Positions 43,294 to 51,900 of a DNA stretch of 64,000 bases are shown one piece after another; the first letter of the stretch is position 1; every line of letters starts with the position of its first letter. Both the position numbers and the translations under genes were made by a program. Origin of the DNA: Myxacorys californica WJT36-NPBG1 (lineage in GTDB: Bacteria; Cyanobacteriota; Cyanobacteriia; Leptolyngbyales; Leptolyngbyaceae); NCBI GenBank assembly GCA_019359315.1, contig JAHHHO010000007.1, positions 79,874-143,873 of the forward strand, written 5' to 3'. A model generated the notes under the pieces. That model was not told where the DNA came from, did not search any database, and saw nothing but the letters and a program-made list of their open reading frames with translations.

Positions 43294-44817
43294 ATGGCGA
43301 GTGAGGGTTCTGCGGGTCGTAAGTCTGCGGGTCGTAAGGTAGTCGTTGTTGGCGCAGGAATTGGTGGATTAACGGCAGGCGCACTGCTAGCGCACCGAGG
43401 GTACAACGTCATGATGCTCGATCAAGCGATCGTACCTGGAGGATGTGCCTCTACATTTAAGCGGAAGGGATTTACCTTTGATGTAGGAGCCACCCAAGTA
43501 GCAGGATTAGAACCGGGCGGCATTCACCATCGAATTTTTTCAGAACTAAATATCGCGCTGCCGGACGCCACGTTTTGTGATCCTGCCTGTGCCGTGTACC
43601 TGCCAGGAGAAACTCAACCCATCAACGTTTGGCGCGACCCTGAACGGTGGAAAGCAGAACGACAGCGACAATTTCCGGGCAGCGAACCCTTTTGGCAATT
43701 GCTGGCCGACCTGTTTCACCGCAGTTGGGCCTTTCAGATGCGCGATCCGGTGCTGCCGCCACGCAATATCTGGGATTTGTGGCAACTTACGAAAGCGCTA
43801 CGCCCTGCTACGCTACTGACTGTGCCTCATACCTTTTCAACGGTTGGTGATGCGTTGCAGGGTTATGGCTTAAACCACGATCGCCGCCTCAAAACCTTTC
43901 TCGATTTGCAGCTTAAGCTCTATTCCCAAGTTGACGCCAACGAAACAGCACTCCTCTACGCCGCTACCGCATTAGGCGTCTCTCAGCACCCGCACGGATT
44001 GTTTCATTTGCAGGGCAGTATGCAGGTGTTGAGCGATCGCTTGGTCGAGTCGTTGGAGCGCGATGGTGGAACGCTGCTTATGCGTCATACAGTGGAGCGG
44101 ATTCACACGCAAGACAATCGGCCAACGGGCGTTACCGTTCGGAATCAGAAAACTGGTGAAACCTGGCTGGAACCTGCGGATCAGGTCATAGCGAATGTCA
44201 CGGTTCAGGATTTGGTCAGGTTGTTAGGTGAGAATGCACCGCAGGGCTATGGGCGACGAGTCGAGAAGCTGCCGCCCGCTTCTGGAGCCTTTGTAATTTA
44301 TCTCGGTGTTGAGCGATCGGCAATTCCTGAGAATTGCCCACCGCACCTACAATTTCTGTATGACTATGACGGGCCGATTGGCGAGAATAATTCTTTATTT
44401 GTGTCCGTGAGCCATCCGGGTGATGGCCGCTCACCAGACGGACAAGCGACTATTATTGCGTCTTCATTCACCGATGTAAAAGCTTGGCAGCAAGGCGATT
44501 ATGACGTGATGAAACAGCAATATGCTGAAGAAGCGATCGCACGATTAGGACAATTTTTTAAGCTCAATCAAGACACGGTGATCTATCAAGAAGCGGCGAC
44601 GCCACAGACGTTTCAACGCTACACGGCTCGCGATCGAGGAATTGTTGGAGGGATTGGGCAACGAATTTCAACATTTGGCCCGTTTGGATTTGCGAACCGC
44701 ACTCCTGTTGACCACCTCTGGCTTGTTGGCGACTCAACCCATCCGGGAGAGGGAACAGCGGGAGTCAGCTATTCGGCGTTAACGGTAGTACGTCAGATTG
44801 AGGCAGGCACGAAGTGA
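43294..44817 (+). CDS. crtD: CrtD-type carotenoid C-3',4' desaturase
   Basis: The product has 507 residues. The FAD-binding motif VVVVGAGIGGLTAGALLAHRG is followed by PGGCASTFKRKGFTFDVGAT, the second carotenoid-desaturase signature. The C-terminal FAD motif is VDHLWLVGDSTHPGEGTAGV. The region VAGLEPGGIHHRIFSEL recalls cyanobacterial CrtD, which desaturates the end group in myxol-type xanthophyll synthesis; CrtH-type isomerase is the main alternative. The first residues contain an imperfect 15-bp duplication (coding SAGRK twice) before the FAD motif. No other carotenoid gene is in the window. Confidence 0.82.
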   Translation: MASEGSAGRKSAGRKVVVVGAGIGGLTAGALLAHRGYNVMMLDQAIVPGGCASTFKRKGFTFDVGATQVAGLEPGGIHHRIFSELNIALPDATFCDPACAVYLPGETQPINVWRDPERWKAERQRQFPGSEPFWQLLADLFHRSWAFQMRDPVLPPRNIWDLWQLTKALRPATLLTVPHTFSTVGDALQGYGLNHDRRLKTFLDLQLKLYSQVDANETALLYAATALGVSQHPHGLFHLQGSMQVLSDRLVESLERDGGTLLMRHTVERIHTQDNRPTGVTVRNQKTGETWLEPADQVIANVTVQDLVRLLGENAPQGYGRRVEKLPPASGAFVIYLGVERSAIPENCPPHLQFLYDYDGPIGENNSLFVSVSHPGDGRSPDGQATIIASSFTDVKAWQQGDYDVMKQQYAEEAIARLGQFFKLNQDTVIYQEAATPQTFQRYTARDRGIVGGIGQRISTFGPFGFANRTPVDHLWLVGDSTHPGEGTAGVSYSALTVVRQIEAGTK

Positions 44818-45960
44818 AGAAAATGCCTTAGCATTTATTTCATCGCTTCAGTCAACGTAATTTTTAGCAAACGGGTCTGTACGCAAAAGTACAAAAAAAA
44901 ACAGCCTTTCACAAGGCTGCCGAAAACGCTCCGAAGCAAGTCTTCTAATATAAAAGCAAACTTCTAAAGGAATAGATATCACTCATTCCAGTGAGATTTA
45001 CGCTCAAAAGGTACTAAGGATACAATCCATCTCAATACTAGCTACTTCGCGCAGCTTGCTAAAGTAAAGTGACTGGCAAAATTGGCAGGCTGCATCTCGG
45101 CAAATACATTAATTTGCAACTTTTCTGACTTTGCTGGAAGAGGACTTACTGACACTTACAAAGTGCTGTAAGTATTGACAGTCTTAACTTTAGGTGTATC
45201 ATATTTTGCCGGAGAAGGACGTTGTAAGTGAGGATCGCATAGTTCACTTGAGTTACTTAAGTATGTTGCAATCATGAGAAGCAGTCGCAACAAGAGAAGT
45301 ATAGTGTTCTGAAATTCCAAGCAATTTGCCCAAGCAATTTGATGAAGCTTTGACTGATTTGGCACGGCAGAGCTGGAAGTTTTGCTATAAAATTTTCTCT
45401 GCTTGAAGCTCTTTCCTTGCTTTTTCTTTGTAATGAGTGCGAGAAATTAGAATAATATTCTTTTGTAAGATATGGAGAACCAAGATGAGAAACTTGTTTT
45501 TTATTAAAAGGCAGAAGAATTTTAGTGTTTAATTTCTAAACGCTCGTTTCGCACTCATCACCTCTTTAACAACTGCCGCGAGTTCAGAACTAAGGCAAAT
45601 ATGACCCTTGCTAGATGCGATCGCTTCAACAATTTGCCAGCTTAGTTATGGGCTGAGTTAAGAGATTTCTTCAATACTTGCCGAATGATTCTCTTGAGAC
45701 TTCGTTCTACAGCAGTTGCAGTTGAAATGTTGTAGTTAAAGACTGATGTCGAATATGAGCTTAGATAAAATATTTTTCTTAAATTGCTTAATTTTATTAG
45801 CTATTAAAATTTCGAGAAGCAGAGCAATCTATAAATTGGTAGATTTTCAGCCAATATGTTAGAGAACCTGTCATATTGGGTCTGGCTTTATCAGAACTAT
45901 TTTGTTGCAACTTAAGTTAGGTGGTTTAAGTTTGTTGTTTAGCGTTGAGGAGTATTGCGA
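44818..45960. other. 1.1-kb region without a recognisable gene
   Basis: AT-rich sequence with no frame that looks coding; a 69-codon minus frame at 45156-45365 is not family-like. The one clear signal is a minus-strand terminator at 44893-44919, implying a leftward transcript inside this region. No tRNA or known structured RNA motif was recognised. Confidence 0.55.
44893..44919 (-). terminator. minus-strand rho-independent terminator with no matching gene
   Basis: On the minus strand CAGCCTT-loop-AAGGCTG (44919-44913 with 44908-44902) is followed by nine Ts. This is an intrinsic terminator for leftward transcription, but no minus-strand protein gene lies to its right for more than 3 kb. Confidence 0.85.
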
Positions 45961-47385
45961 ATGACCCATTCTCAGAATTTACGGCTTGCTTCGCAAAGCT
46001 CCCGAAAAACACAGCGTCTAGCTTGGCTAGAAGGAATTCGGATTTTTGCCGCTGTTGTGATATTGCTCTATCACGCTCAATTGCTCTTTACGAAATATAG
46101 TTACACGCCACAGCCTACTGGCTTAATCAGCAATCTTGAGAAGATGGTTGCGGCATCGAGTGAATTGGGTGAAACCTGGCTATCTCATTTGGGTAGCTTG
46201 CCAGTCTGGTTTGGGTTTCAGTTTGTTGATGTCTTTGTGTTAGTCAGTGGTTTCAGCTTAGTACTATCGCTCAAGGGTAAGCCGCTAGAAGTAGGAAGTT
46301 TTTTGAGGCGGCGAGTTCTCAGAATTTTAATGCCGTTCTGGACGATCGCTTGGCTCTCCTACCCCGTGCTATGGGTTGTTGGAAAGCTAACAAATAGCTA
46401 TATTCCCGATGCCTGGCACGGGTTTGCAAGTCTGACGTTTCCATTGCTATTTGATTATGGAGGTGATTTACTACTACCGACAAGCGGCCCGTGGTGGTTT
46501 GTTCCACTTATTCTTAGCTTTGCCCTTATCTTTCCAGTCTTATGGCATCTATTTCAGCGTTGGGGCGCTCGTAATTTATTTATTGTCAGTACCGTTGTAA
46601 CCTTTCTCTATCGAGCGTTGGCTGTTTTTGTCTTTCAAGGACATCCAACCTATGCGATCGTAGACACACCTTCAGGTTGGCAGCCGTTTGTGCCGTTTAT
46701 CGCCAAGTTAAGTACGTTTGTAGTAGGAATGATTGCGGCTCAAGCTTATCTGCACGGTAAAGGCGCAATTTTTTGGAAGCCTGCCAAAGCACTAATTACA
46801 GGCGTCAGTATCTACGCGCTTGGCTTTGTCTGCCAGTTTTATCGCTTTGGTTGGATTTTTGTAGATTTCTTGTTAGCGGTTGGATTGACGCTCTGTTGTA
46901 TGGTGGTCTTTCGGTTTCTGAGCGATCGCTTGCGGCTTGCCCCCTTGATGACCTGGTTGGGGCTCCATAGTTACAGCTATTTCTTAATTCATAACTTTGT
47001 CATCGATCGCACGATTAACCTAAGTGTACAAGATCAGTTTTCAGCCTATGCAGCAGCGTTACCTGTGATGATCGTTGAGACGCTAGTGTTTGCTGTGATA
47101 GCCGATGCTGTCACCCCCCGATTTCAGCAGTTTGCGATCGCGCTTTGGCAATGGGGAGACACGCAGCTCACCTCTAGTGCAAATTCTATGCGAGCTCGAA
47201 ATCCTAGAGTAGGTGATAAGGTTTGTTACTTGGGTCAGCCAGGTTGGACGGTTATTAATATTGAACAAGTTGTGCATGATCAAGCGTTTTATTTGTGCCG
47301 CATTTCTAAGGGTGAAAAAACGCTGTGGGTCAATCAAAAAGCTCTGGAGTTTGACCCAAAATCTCAGCAATCTAGCGTGAGATAA
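45961..47385 (+). CDS. acyltransferase 3 family membrane protein with C-terminal extra domain
   Basis: The product has 474 residues from ATG 45961, which follows GAGGAG; an upstream in-frame TTG is less likely. The N-terminal RLAWLEGIRIFAAVVILLYHAQL contains the family's conserved His. About ten membrane segments follow, with FVLVSGFSLVLSLKG, RRRVLRILMPFW and SYSYFLIHNFVID as typical blocks. Beyond the last span (about residue 390), some 80 residues of soluble sequence (RVGDKVCYLGQPGWTVINIE, FYLCRISKGEKTLWVNQKALEF) read as a small SH3/KOW-like beta domain not normally part of the family. Acyl transfer to a surface glycan or lipid is likely. Confidence 0.88.
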   Translation: MTHSQNLRLASQSSRKTQRLAWLEGIRIFAAVVILLYHAQLLFTKYSYTPQPTGLISNLEKMVAASSELGETWLSHLGSLPVWFGFQFVDVFVLVSGFSLVLSLKGKPLEVGSFLRRRVLRILMPFWTIAWLSYPVLWVVGKLTNSYIPDAWHGFASLTFPLLFDYGGDLLLPTSGPWWFVPLILSFALIFPVLWHLFQRWGARNLFIVSTVVTFLYRALAVFVFQGHPTYAIVDTPSGWQPFVPFIAKLSTFVVGMIAAQAYLHGKGAIFWKPAKALITGVSIYALGFVCQFYRFGWIFVDFLLAVGLTLCCMVVFRFLSDRLRLAPLMTWLGLHSYSYFLIHNFVIDRTINLSVQDQFSAYAAALPVMIVETLVFAVIADAVTPRFQQFAIALWQWGDTQLTSSANSMRARNPRVGDKVCYLGQPGWTVINIEQVVHDQAFYLCRISKGEKTLWVNQKALEFDPKSQQSSVR

Positions 47386-47389
47386 CGGA

Positions 47390-48016
47390 ATGATCAACCC
47401 CTATTCGCGATGGCTATTTCCACGCTTGATTGACTTGGCCATGTCAGGCGATCCGTTTTCGCAGTATCGCCGAGAAGTATTGGCGAGTGTCAGCGGAGAC
47501 GTTCTAGAAATTGGCTTTGGAACGGGCTTGAATTTGCCGTACTATCCTGAATCCGTTCGCGCGATTACAACGGTGGATGTCAATCCGGGTATGAGTACGA
47601 TCGCACAACGGCGAATTCAAGCTTCTAGCATCACCGTGCATCAAAAAGTTCTCAATGGTGAGTCCTTGCCGATGCCCGATGATTCCTTTGATAGTGTTGT
47701 CAGTACTTGGACGCTCTGCAGCATTGCTAACGTCGATCAGGCCCTGCAAGAGATGGGTCGAGTGCTGAAACCAAGCGGAACTTTCTTTTTTATCGAACAT
47801 GGCTTAAGTTCTGACCCCGCTATTCAAACGTGGCAACATCGCCTCACGCCTGTTCAGAAACTCATTGCCGATGGCTGTCACCTCGATCGCGACATTCAGC
47901 AATTGGTCGAAAGACATTTTGCAGAAGCGACAGTCACTCAAGTTTGGGCAAAAGATTTGCCTGCAATTGCTGGCTATTTCTATAAGGGAGCGGCTCGAAA
48001 AAAGGTTACTCACTAG
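47390..48016 (+). CDS. class I SAM-dependent methyltransferase
   Basis: The product has 208 residues. Motif I is VLEIGFGTGLNLPYYP (38-53), motif II TTVDVNPGMSTIAQRR, and SFDSVVSTWTLCSIANVDQALQEMGRVLKPSGTFFFIEHG covers the post-I to motif III region of methyltransferase type 11. The gene starts 4 bp after the acyltransferase stop, so they are cotranscribed. The substrate is unknown; the link to an acyltransferase suggests a lipid or glycan acceptor, which is inference. Confidence 0.9.
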   Translation: MINPYSRWLFPRLIDLAMSGDPFSQYRREVLASVSGDVLEIGFGTGLNLPYYPESVRAITTVDVNPGMSTIAQRRIQASSITVHQKVLNGESLPMPDDSFDSVVSTWTLCSIANVDQALQEMGRVLKPSGTFFFIEHGLSSDPAIQTWQHRLTPVQKLIADGCHLDRDIQQLVERHFAEATVTQVWAKDLPAIAGYFYKGAARKKVTH

Positions 48017-48182
48017 GCTTCAACATAATGCTTCAACATAATAAAGAAACCTTTAAGATGTTTTCACCCTTCTCCGAAATCTGTCATGAGTTAGAGATCC
48101 CATGTTTGAAATGAAACTAGGATGTAGCCGAGGTAACTTCCTTGTCTCGCTAAACGTGGTGTTTACATAACGCTCAATAGTA

Positions 48183-48563
48183 ATGTCTAACAATTATCGC
48201 ATTCTGGTTGTTGATGACTTAGTAGACAACCTGTTTTTACTACAAACAATTTTGGAAGATGAAGGCTACAGCGTTGATACTGCTCTTGATGGCACGATGG
48301 CGCTACACAAGATCCAATATTCTCCCCCAGATCTCGTCTTGCTTGACATCATGATGCCCGGATTAACTGGCTATGACGTGACTCGTCAAGTTCGTCAGAA
48401 AGCGATCGCGGAGCTGCCCATTGTCCTGCTGACGGCTCACGATGAGTATTCTCATTTGCCTTACTGGGAAGTGGGCGCAAATAGTTTGCTTCGGAAACCC
48501 ATCGACTTTGATCAACTCCTCAACACGGTAAAAACTCACTTGCCGTCTCTTGTTGCTTCTTAG
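48183..48563 (+). CDS. single-domain response regulator (CheY-like)
   Basis: The product has 126 residues, a stand-alone receiver. The acidic pocket is in VVDDLVDN, the phosphorylation site Asp55 in LVLLDIMMPG, the Thr in LLTAHDEYS and the conserved Lys in LRKPIDFDQL. There is no output domain. The partner kinase is not adjacent. The 3' end overlaps the convergent HAD gene by 4 bp. Confidence 0.93.
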   Translation: MSNNYRILVVDDLVDNLFLLQTILEDEGYSVDTALDGTMALHKIQYSPPDLVLLDIMMPGLTGYDVTRQVRQKAIAELPIVLLTAHDEYSHLPYWEVGANSLLRKPIDFDQLLNTVKTHLPSLVAS

Positions 48564-49303
48564 CCTTGAAGCAGCCGAATTTGGTTGACCTGATGCGCGA
48601 TCGCAGTTGCCCCATCAAGTTGTGCTGGAGTCACCCCTCCCCACGTGACGCCAATACTCCCAAGCGCTCCGCTGTTGGTGGCAAGCTGGATGTCTCCGAT
48701 TGCGTCTCCAATCACGAGGGTATGTCGGAGATCAACGTTTAACGAAGTGCAAACCAGTTGCAGCAGTTGGGGAGCAGGCTTACTAATTCCAACTCGCGCT
48801 CCTACCAGTTGCTGAAAGTATGGCCTCAGTTCGTGTCGATCGACAAAATCTTCTACATTGGTTTGACTATCGCTCGATAGAATAGCAAGCTTCACAGGCT
48901 GATTATGGAGCGATCGCAAGAGATCCACAATTCCATCAAATGGCGGCGTCAGGTCTGCTTTACGCGCTAAACCCTGGTCTACTTGCTCAAAGGCGGAGCG
49001 CGCAAGCGTCAGAGATGCGATCCAATCGCGCCCTGTTTGAGCGATTACCGTTGCGACGCCAATTTCATTTTCTAATCGGGTTCCAACCGCTAGTAGGCCA
49101 GCAGGGTTAAGAGACTCCGCCGTAAATCCGAATGAGCGCAAGATTGCTTCTGCTAATCCGGGAACTTCTGCTTCGACCGCTTGGGCGCGTTTTTGCCCCA
49201 AATCCCGTAAAAAGCCAAGCGAGTCCGCAAGCGTTCCATCTTTATCCCACACGATTGCTTGCACGTTCTGAAACCGGACTCCGTTACACTCAAGCGTGAT
49301 CAT
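48560..49303 (-). CDS. HAD superfamily hydrolase
   Basis: The product has 247 residues from ATG 49303; the frame can be extended to a GTG at 49318 that sits inside a small direct duplication (CACATATTTATT). Motif I is WDKDGTL (Asp20 nucleophile, Asp22), motif II LAILSSDS, motif III Lys in GISKPAPQ, and motif IV VIGDAIGDIQLA. The cap is of the phosphoglycolate-phosphatase type. The substrate is unproven; phosphoglycolate is possible. The upstream M20 amidohydrolase gene is 36 bp away on the same strand. Confidence 0.9.
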   Translation of the reverse strand: MITLECNGVRFQNVQAIVWDKDGTLADSLGFLRDLGQKRAQAVEAEVPGLAEAILRSFGFTAESLNPAGLLAVGTRLENEIGVATVIAQTGRDWIASLTLARSAFEQVDQGLARKADLTPPFDGIVDLLRSLHNQPVKLAILSSDSQTNVEDFVDRHELRPYFQQLVGARVGISKPAPQLLQLVCTSLNVDLRHTLVIGDAIGDIQLATNSGALGSIGVTWGGVTPAQLDGATAIAHQVNQIRLLQG

Positions 49304-49339
49304 AATTAGTGTCGCCACATATTTATTGCCACATATTTA

Positions 49340-50515
49340 TTAATGTCGCCAATAATTGTACGCGGCGCATGCCATTGTCACTACGCCAGTGACGATCGCA
49401 GACTCGTTGACCTCAAACAGAGGATGGTGAAGCGGGTAATTTCGCTTCTCCTTAAAGCCTACGCCTAAACGGAACATACTGCCTGGGGCATGTTTGAGAT
49501 AGCACGAAAAATCTTCTGCGCCGAGAGAAGGTTCTTGAATAATCTGAACGCTCTCGGCTCCTAACATCTCTTTAGCCGACGATTCTACTAGGCCTGTCAG
49601 CCTCAGGTCGTTCTGAACCGAAGGCGTCCCGCGACGGTAGTTTAATTGATAGGTTGCGCCGTAAGTTTGGCAAACGCTCGACACAATATTTTCGATCCAA
49701 CTCGGCAACGCTTCGCTGGTTTCAGGATGGAGCGATCGCACCGTTCCCTGCATCGTCACTTGGTCGGCAATCACATTCGGCGCACGTCCGCCATTAATTT
49801 TGCCAATCGTCAGCACCACCGGACGTAGAGGATTTTGAGTGCGGCTGATCGCTTGCTGGAGGGCCGTAATCGTTTGGGAGGCAATCCAAATCGCATCGAT
49901 CGCTTCATGAGGACGCGCTCCGTGTCCAGACTCTCCTACGATCGTCAGTTCTAGATCATCGGCGGCGGCGGTCATCGCTCCGTAGCGAATGCCAATTTTG
50001 CCTGCCGGAATTGAGGGGAAAACATGCAAACTTAAAATCGCGTTTACATCGTTCATGACGCCATCTTCCACCATCCATTCTGCCCCTTGAGCAATTTCTT
50101 CGGCGGGCTGAAAGAGAAAGCGAATGGTTCCAGGTAGAGCTTCTCCTAATTGAGACATTACCATCGCCGTACCCAGTCCAACGGTTGTATGAACATCATG
50201 ACCACAGGCGTGCATCACTCCCGGTTGCCGCGAGACAAACTCTATTGGAGTTCGTTCCTGAATTGGCAACGCATCCATATCCGTGCGAATGGCGAGCAGT
50301 CGGGGATCTCGACCTTGCCCGTCTAATTCGCCAACGACGCCCAGTTTGCCGATCGCTTCTTTGACTCGCAATCCACAAGAAGACAGTACGCCTGTTACAT
50401 ACGCCGCCGTTTGATGTTCCTGTCCGCTTAGCTCAGGATGGCTGTGGAGATGACGGCGGATTTCAATCAGACGGGGAGCAAGCGCGCGGGCGAGATCTTT
50501 GATGCGGTCTTTCAT
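49340..50515 (-). CDS. M20-family amidohydrolase
   Basis: The product has 391 residues from ATG 50515; GTG 50524 is possible. The binuclear metal site is visible: HACGHDVHTTVGLG (Cys and His ligands), PAEEIAQGAEWM (Glu base and Glu ligand), LHVFPSIPAGKIG and, near the end, LGAEDFSCYL. The central dimerisation domain covers residues about 180-295. The closest named groups are IAA-amino-acid and hippurate-type amidohydrolases, but the natural substrate is unknown. Downstream is the HAD gene. Confidence 0.93.
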   Translation of the reverse strand: MKDRIKDLARALAPRLIEIRRHLHSHPELSGQEHQTAAYVTGVLSSCGLRVKEAIGKLGVVGELDGQGRDPRLLAIRTDMDALPIQERTPIEFVSRQPGVMHACGHDVHTTVGLGTAMVMSQLGEALPGTIRFLFQPAEEIAQGAEWMVEDGVMNDVNAILSLHVFPSIPAGKIGIRYGAMTAAADDLELTIVGESGHGARPHEAIDAIWIASQTITALQQAISRTQNPLRPVVLTIGKINGGRAPNVIADQVTMQGTVRSLHPETSEALPSWIENIVSSVCQTYGATYQLNYRRGTPSVQNDLRLTGLVESSAKEMLGAESVQIIQEPSLGAEDFSCYLKHAPGSMFRLGVGFKEKRNYPLHHPLFEVNESAIVTGVVTMACAAYNYWRH

Positions 50516-50589
50516 GGGTAGCACAATAGAGGGCCTTTCTCAATGATAAGACTTGCAAACTTGATGACGCTTTCTGAATTAAGGAAGCG

Positions 50590-51261
50590 CTATCCTCGCA
50601 GTTGCTTGAGACTTTGCCCAATTAGTGGAACCGCAGAACCGAGAATCAATGCCGCGATCGCAAGGCTAATGACGCTATCTGCCCACACCCAATGAAACGC
50701 GGCAACCGCGATCGCCGCGAAAATGACGCCAACTGCACCCAATGCATCGGCAACGACATGCAGAAAAGCGGCTCGCAAATTTAAATCAATATCGCTGCCT
50801 TGGTGCAAAACAGCAATATTGATTCCATTGATGATCAGACCGACGATCGCGGTGATTAGCATCGGTTGACTAGCAATATCGGGAGCAGGCATCGCAAATC
50901 GCGCGATCGCTTCCCAAGCAATCCAGACCGTGACCACCACTAAACCACAGCTATTGAGCAACGCGGCCCATGTTTCGAGCGAACGGTTGGGTTTCACCGC
51001 AATGGTATTGACGCCAATCCAGCCCCATTGCAGCGACGACTGAGACATTCGAGTAGCCAGAAACGCCAACAGCAGCGCAAAAGAGTCAGACACCATATGT
51101 CCGGACTCTGCTAATAGCGCTAGGCTGTGGCTCGATAACCCAACGCACAGTTCCACTCCAGCGAAACTGCTCACGAATGCTAATGCGATTAAGAGTTGCC
51201 GTTGCTTGGTTTTGGGGTCATGGATCAAACAAGAACAGTCGGTGGAATGGGGAGCGTGCAT
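50590..51261 (-). CDS. cation diffusion facilitator family transporter, short form
   Basis: The product has 223 residues with six membrane segments. The zinc-site motifs of CDF proteins are HMVSD in TM2 (SLALLAESGHMVSDSFALL) and HVVAD in TM5 (AAFLHVVADALGAVG). It ends just after TM6 (AVPLIGQSLKQLRG) and lacks the usual ~80-residue cytoplasmic metallochaperone-like domain. The N-terminus has a His/Cys stretch (HAPHSTDCSC, CLIHD) that may bind metal. Substrates are probably Zn or Co. Confidence 0.9.
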   Translation of the reverse strand: MHAPHSTDCSCLIHDPKTKQRQLLIALAFVSSFAGVELCVGLSSHSLALLAESGHMVSDSFALLLAFLATRMSQSSLQWGWIGVNTIAVKPNRSLETWAALLNSCGLVVVTVWIAWEAIARFAMPAPDIASQPMLITAIVGLIINGINIAVLHQGSDIDLNLRAAFLHVVADALGAVGVIFAAIAVAAFHWVWADSVISLAIAALILGSAVPLIGQSLKQLRG

Positions 51262-51390
51262 TGGTACTCGTCAATCGTGGTACAGCCAATTTATCCTACT
51301 CTAGCCTTTACGAGAACGAGAGTCGTTCTAGATAAAATCTAAGAGACGGTAGTAGTGACTGAAGCACTGATACGCAAGTTTCCGATCGCC

Positions 51391-51828
51391 TCACCATTTT
51401 TTATAGGGCAAGAATTTTCCATTCATAATCACTTTGACGCGATCGCCCTTTGGATCGGCTTCTTTCTCAATATCGAGCGTAAAGTCGATCGCGCTCATAA
51501 TTCCATCGCCAAACTTCTCCTGAATCACTTCTTTGATCGGCATTCCATAAGTTTGCATGATCTCGTAGAACCGATACACTAACGGATCGGTCGGCACAAC
51601 AGGGCCCAATCCTTTGACTGGAAAACTGGTAAGTTCTGGCGCAAGATCGGAGCTTAATCCTAAAGCGGCTAAAAGTTTTGTCGCTTCTTCTTCAGAAGCG
51701 CTGGCTTGACGGTAAAACAGAGCCGCAAGCCAAACTTCATCTCGTCCTAAGAGGTCTTCAAGCGCAGCGAACGTTAAGCCTTTTTCCTTTTTGGCGGCTA
51801 AAAGCTTCTCGGTAATTTCTGGAGTCAT
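51391..51828 (-). CDS. cynS: cyanate hydratase (cyanase)
   Basis: The product has 145 residues. The N-terminal helical domain ([20 protein letters not shown]) and the C-terminal catalytic part are both present. Catalytic Arg and Glu lie in [11 protein letters not shown] and the Ser in [12 protein letters not shown]. The enzyme forms a decamer that converts cyanate and bicarbonate to ammonia and CO2. In several cyanobacteria cynS accompanies cynA-B-D transport genes; none are adjacent here, so it acts alone on internally formed cyanate or the transporter is elsewhere. Confidence 0.95.
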   Translation of the reverse strand: MTPEITEKLLAAKKEKGLTFAALEDLLGRDEVWLAALFYRQASASEEEATKLLAALGLSSDLAPELTSFPVKGLGPVVPTDPLVYRFYEIMQTYGMPIKEVIQEKFGDGIMSAIDFTLDIEKEADPKGDRVKVIMNGKFLPYKKW

Positions 51829-51900
51829 GAGCGGGTAAACAGTAGGATCGCTCTTAAATTTGTAATCGAGGAATTCTCGATTTGAATGTATTGAGCGACA

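Noticed and set aside
45156..45365. 69-codon minus-strand frame in the gene-free region
   Set aside because: It has one Leu-rich stretch but no ribosome binding site or family-like ends; kept only as context for the orphan terminator.
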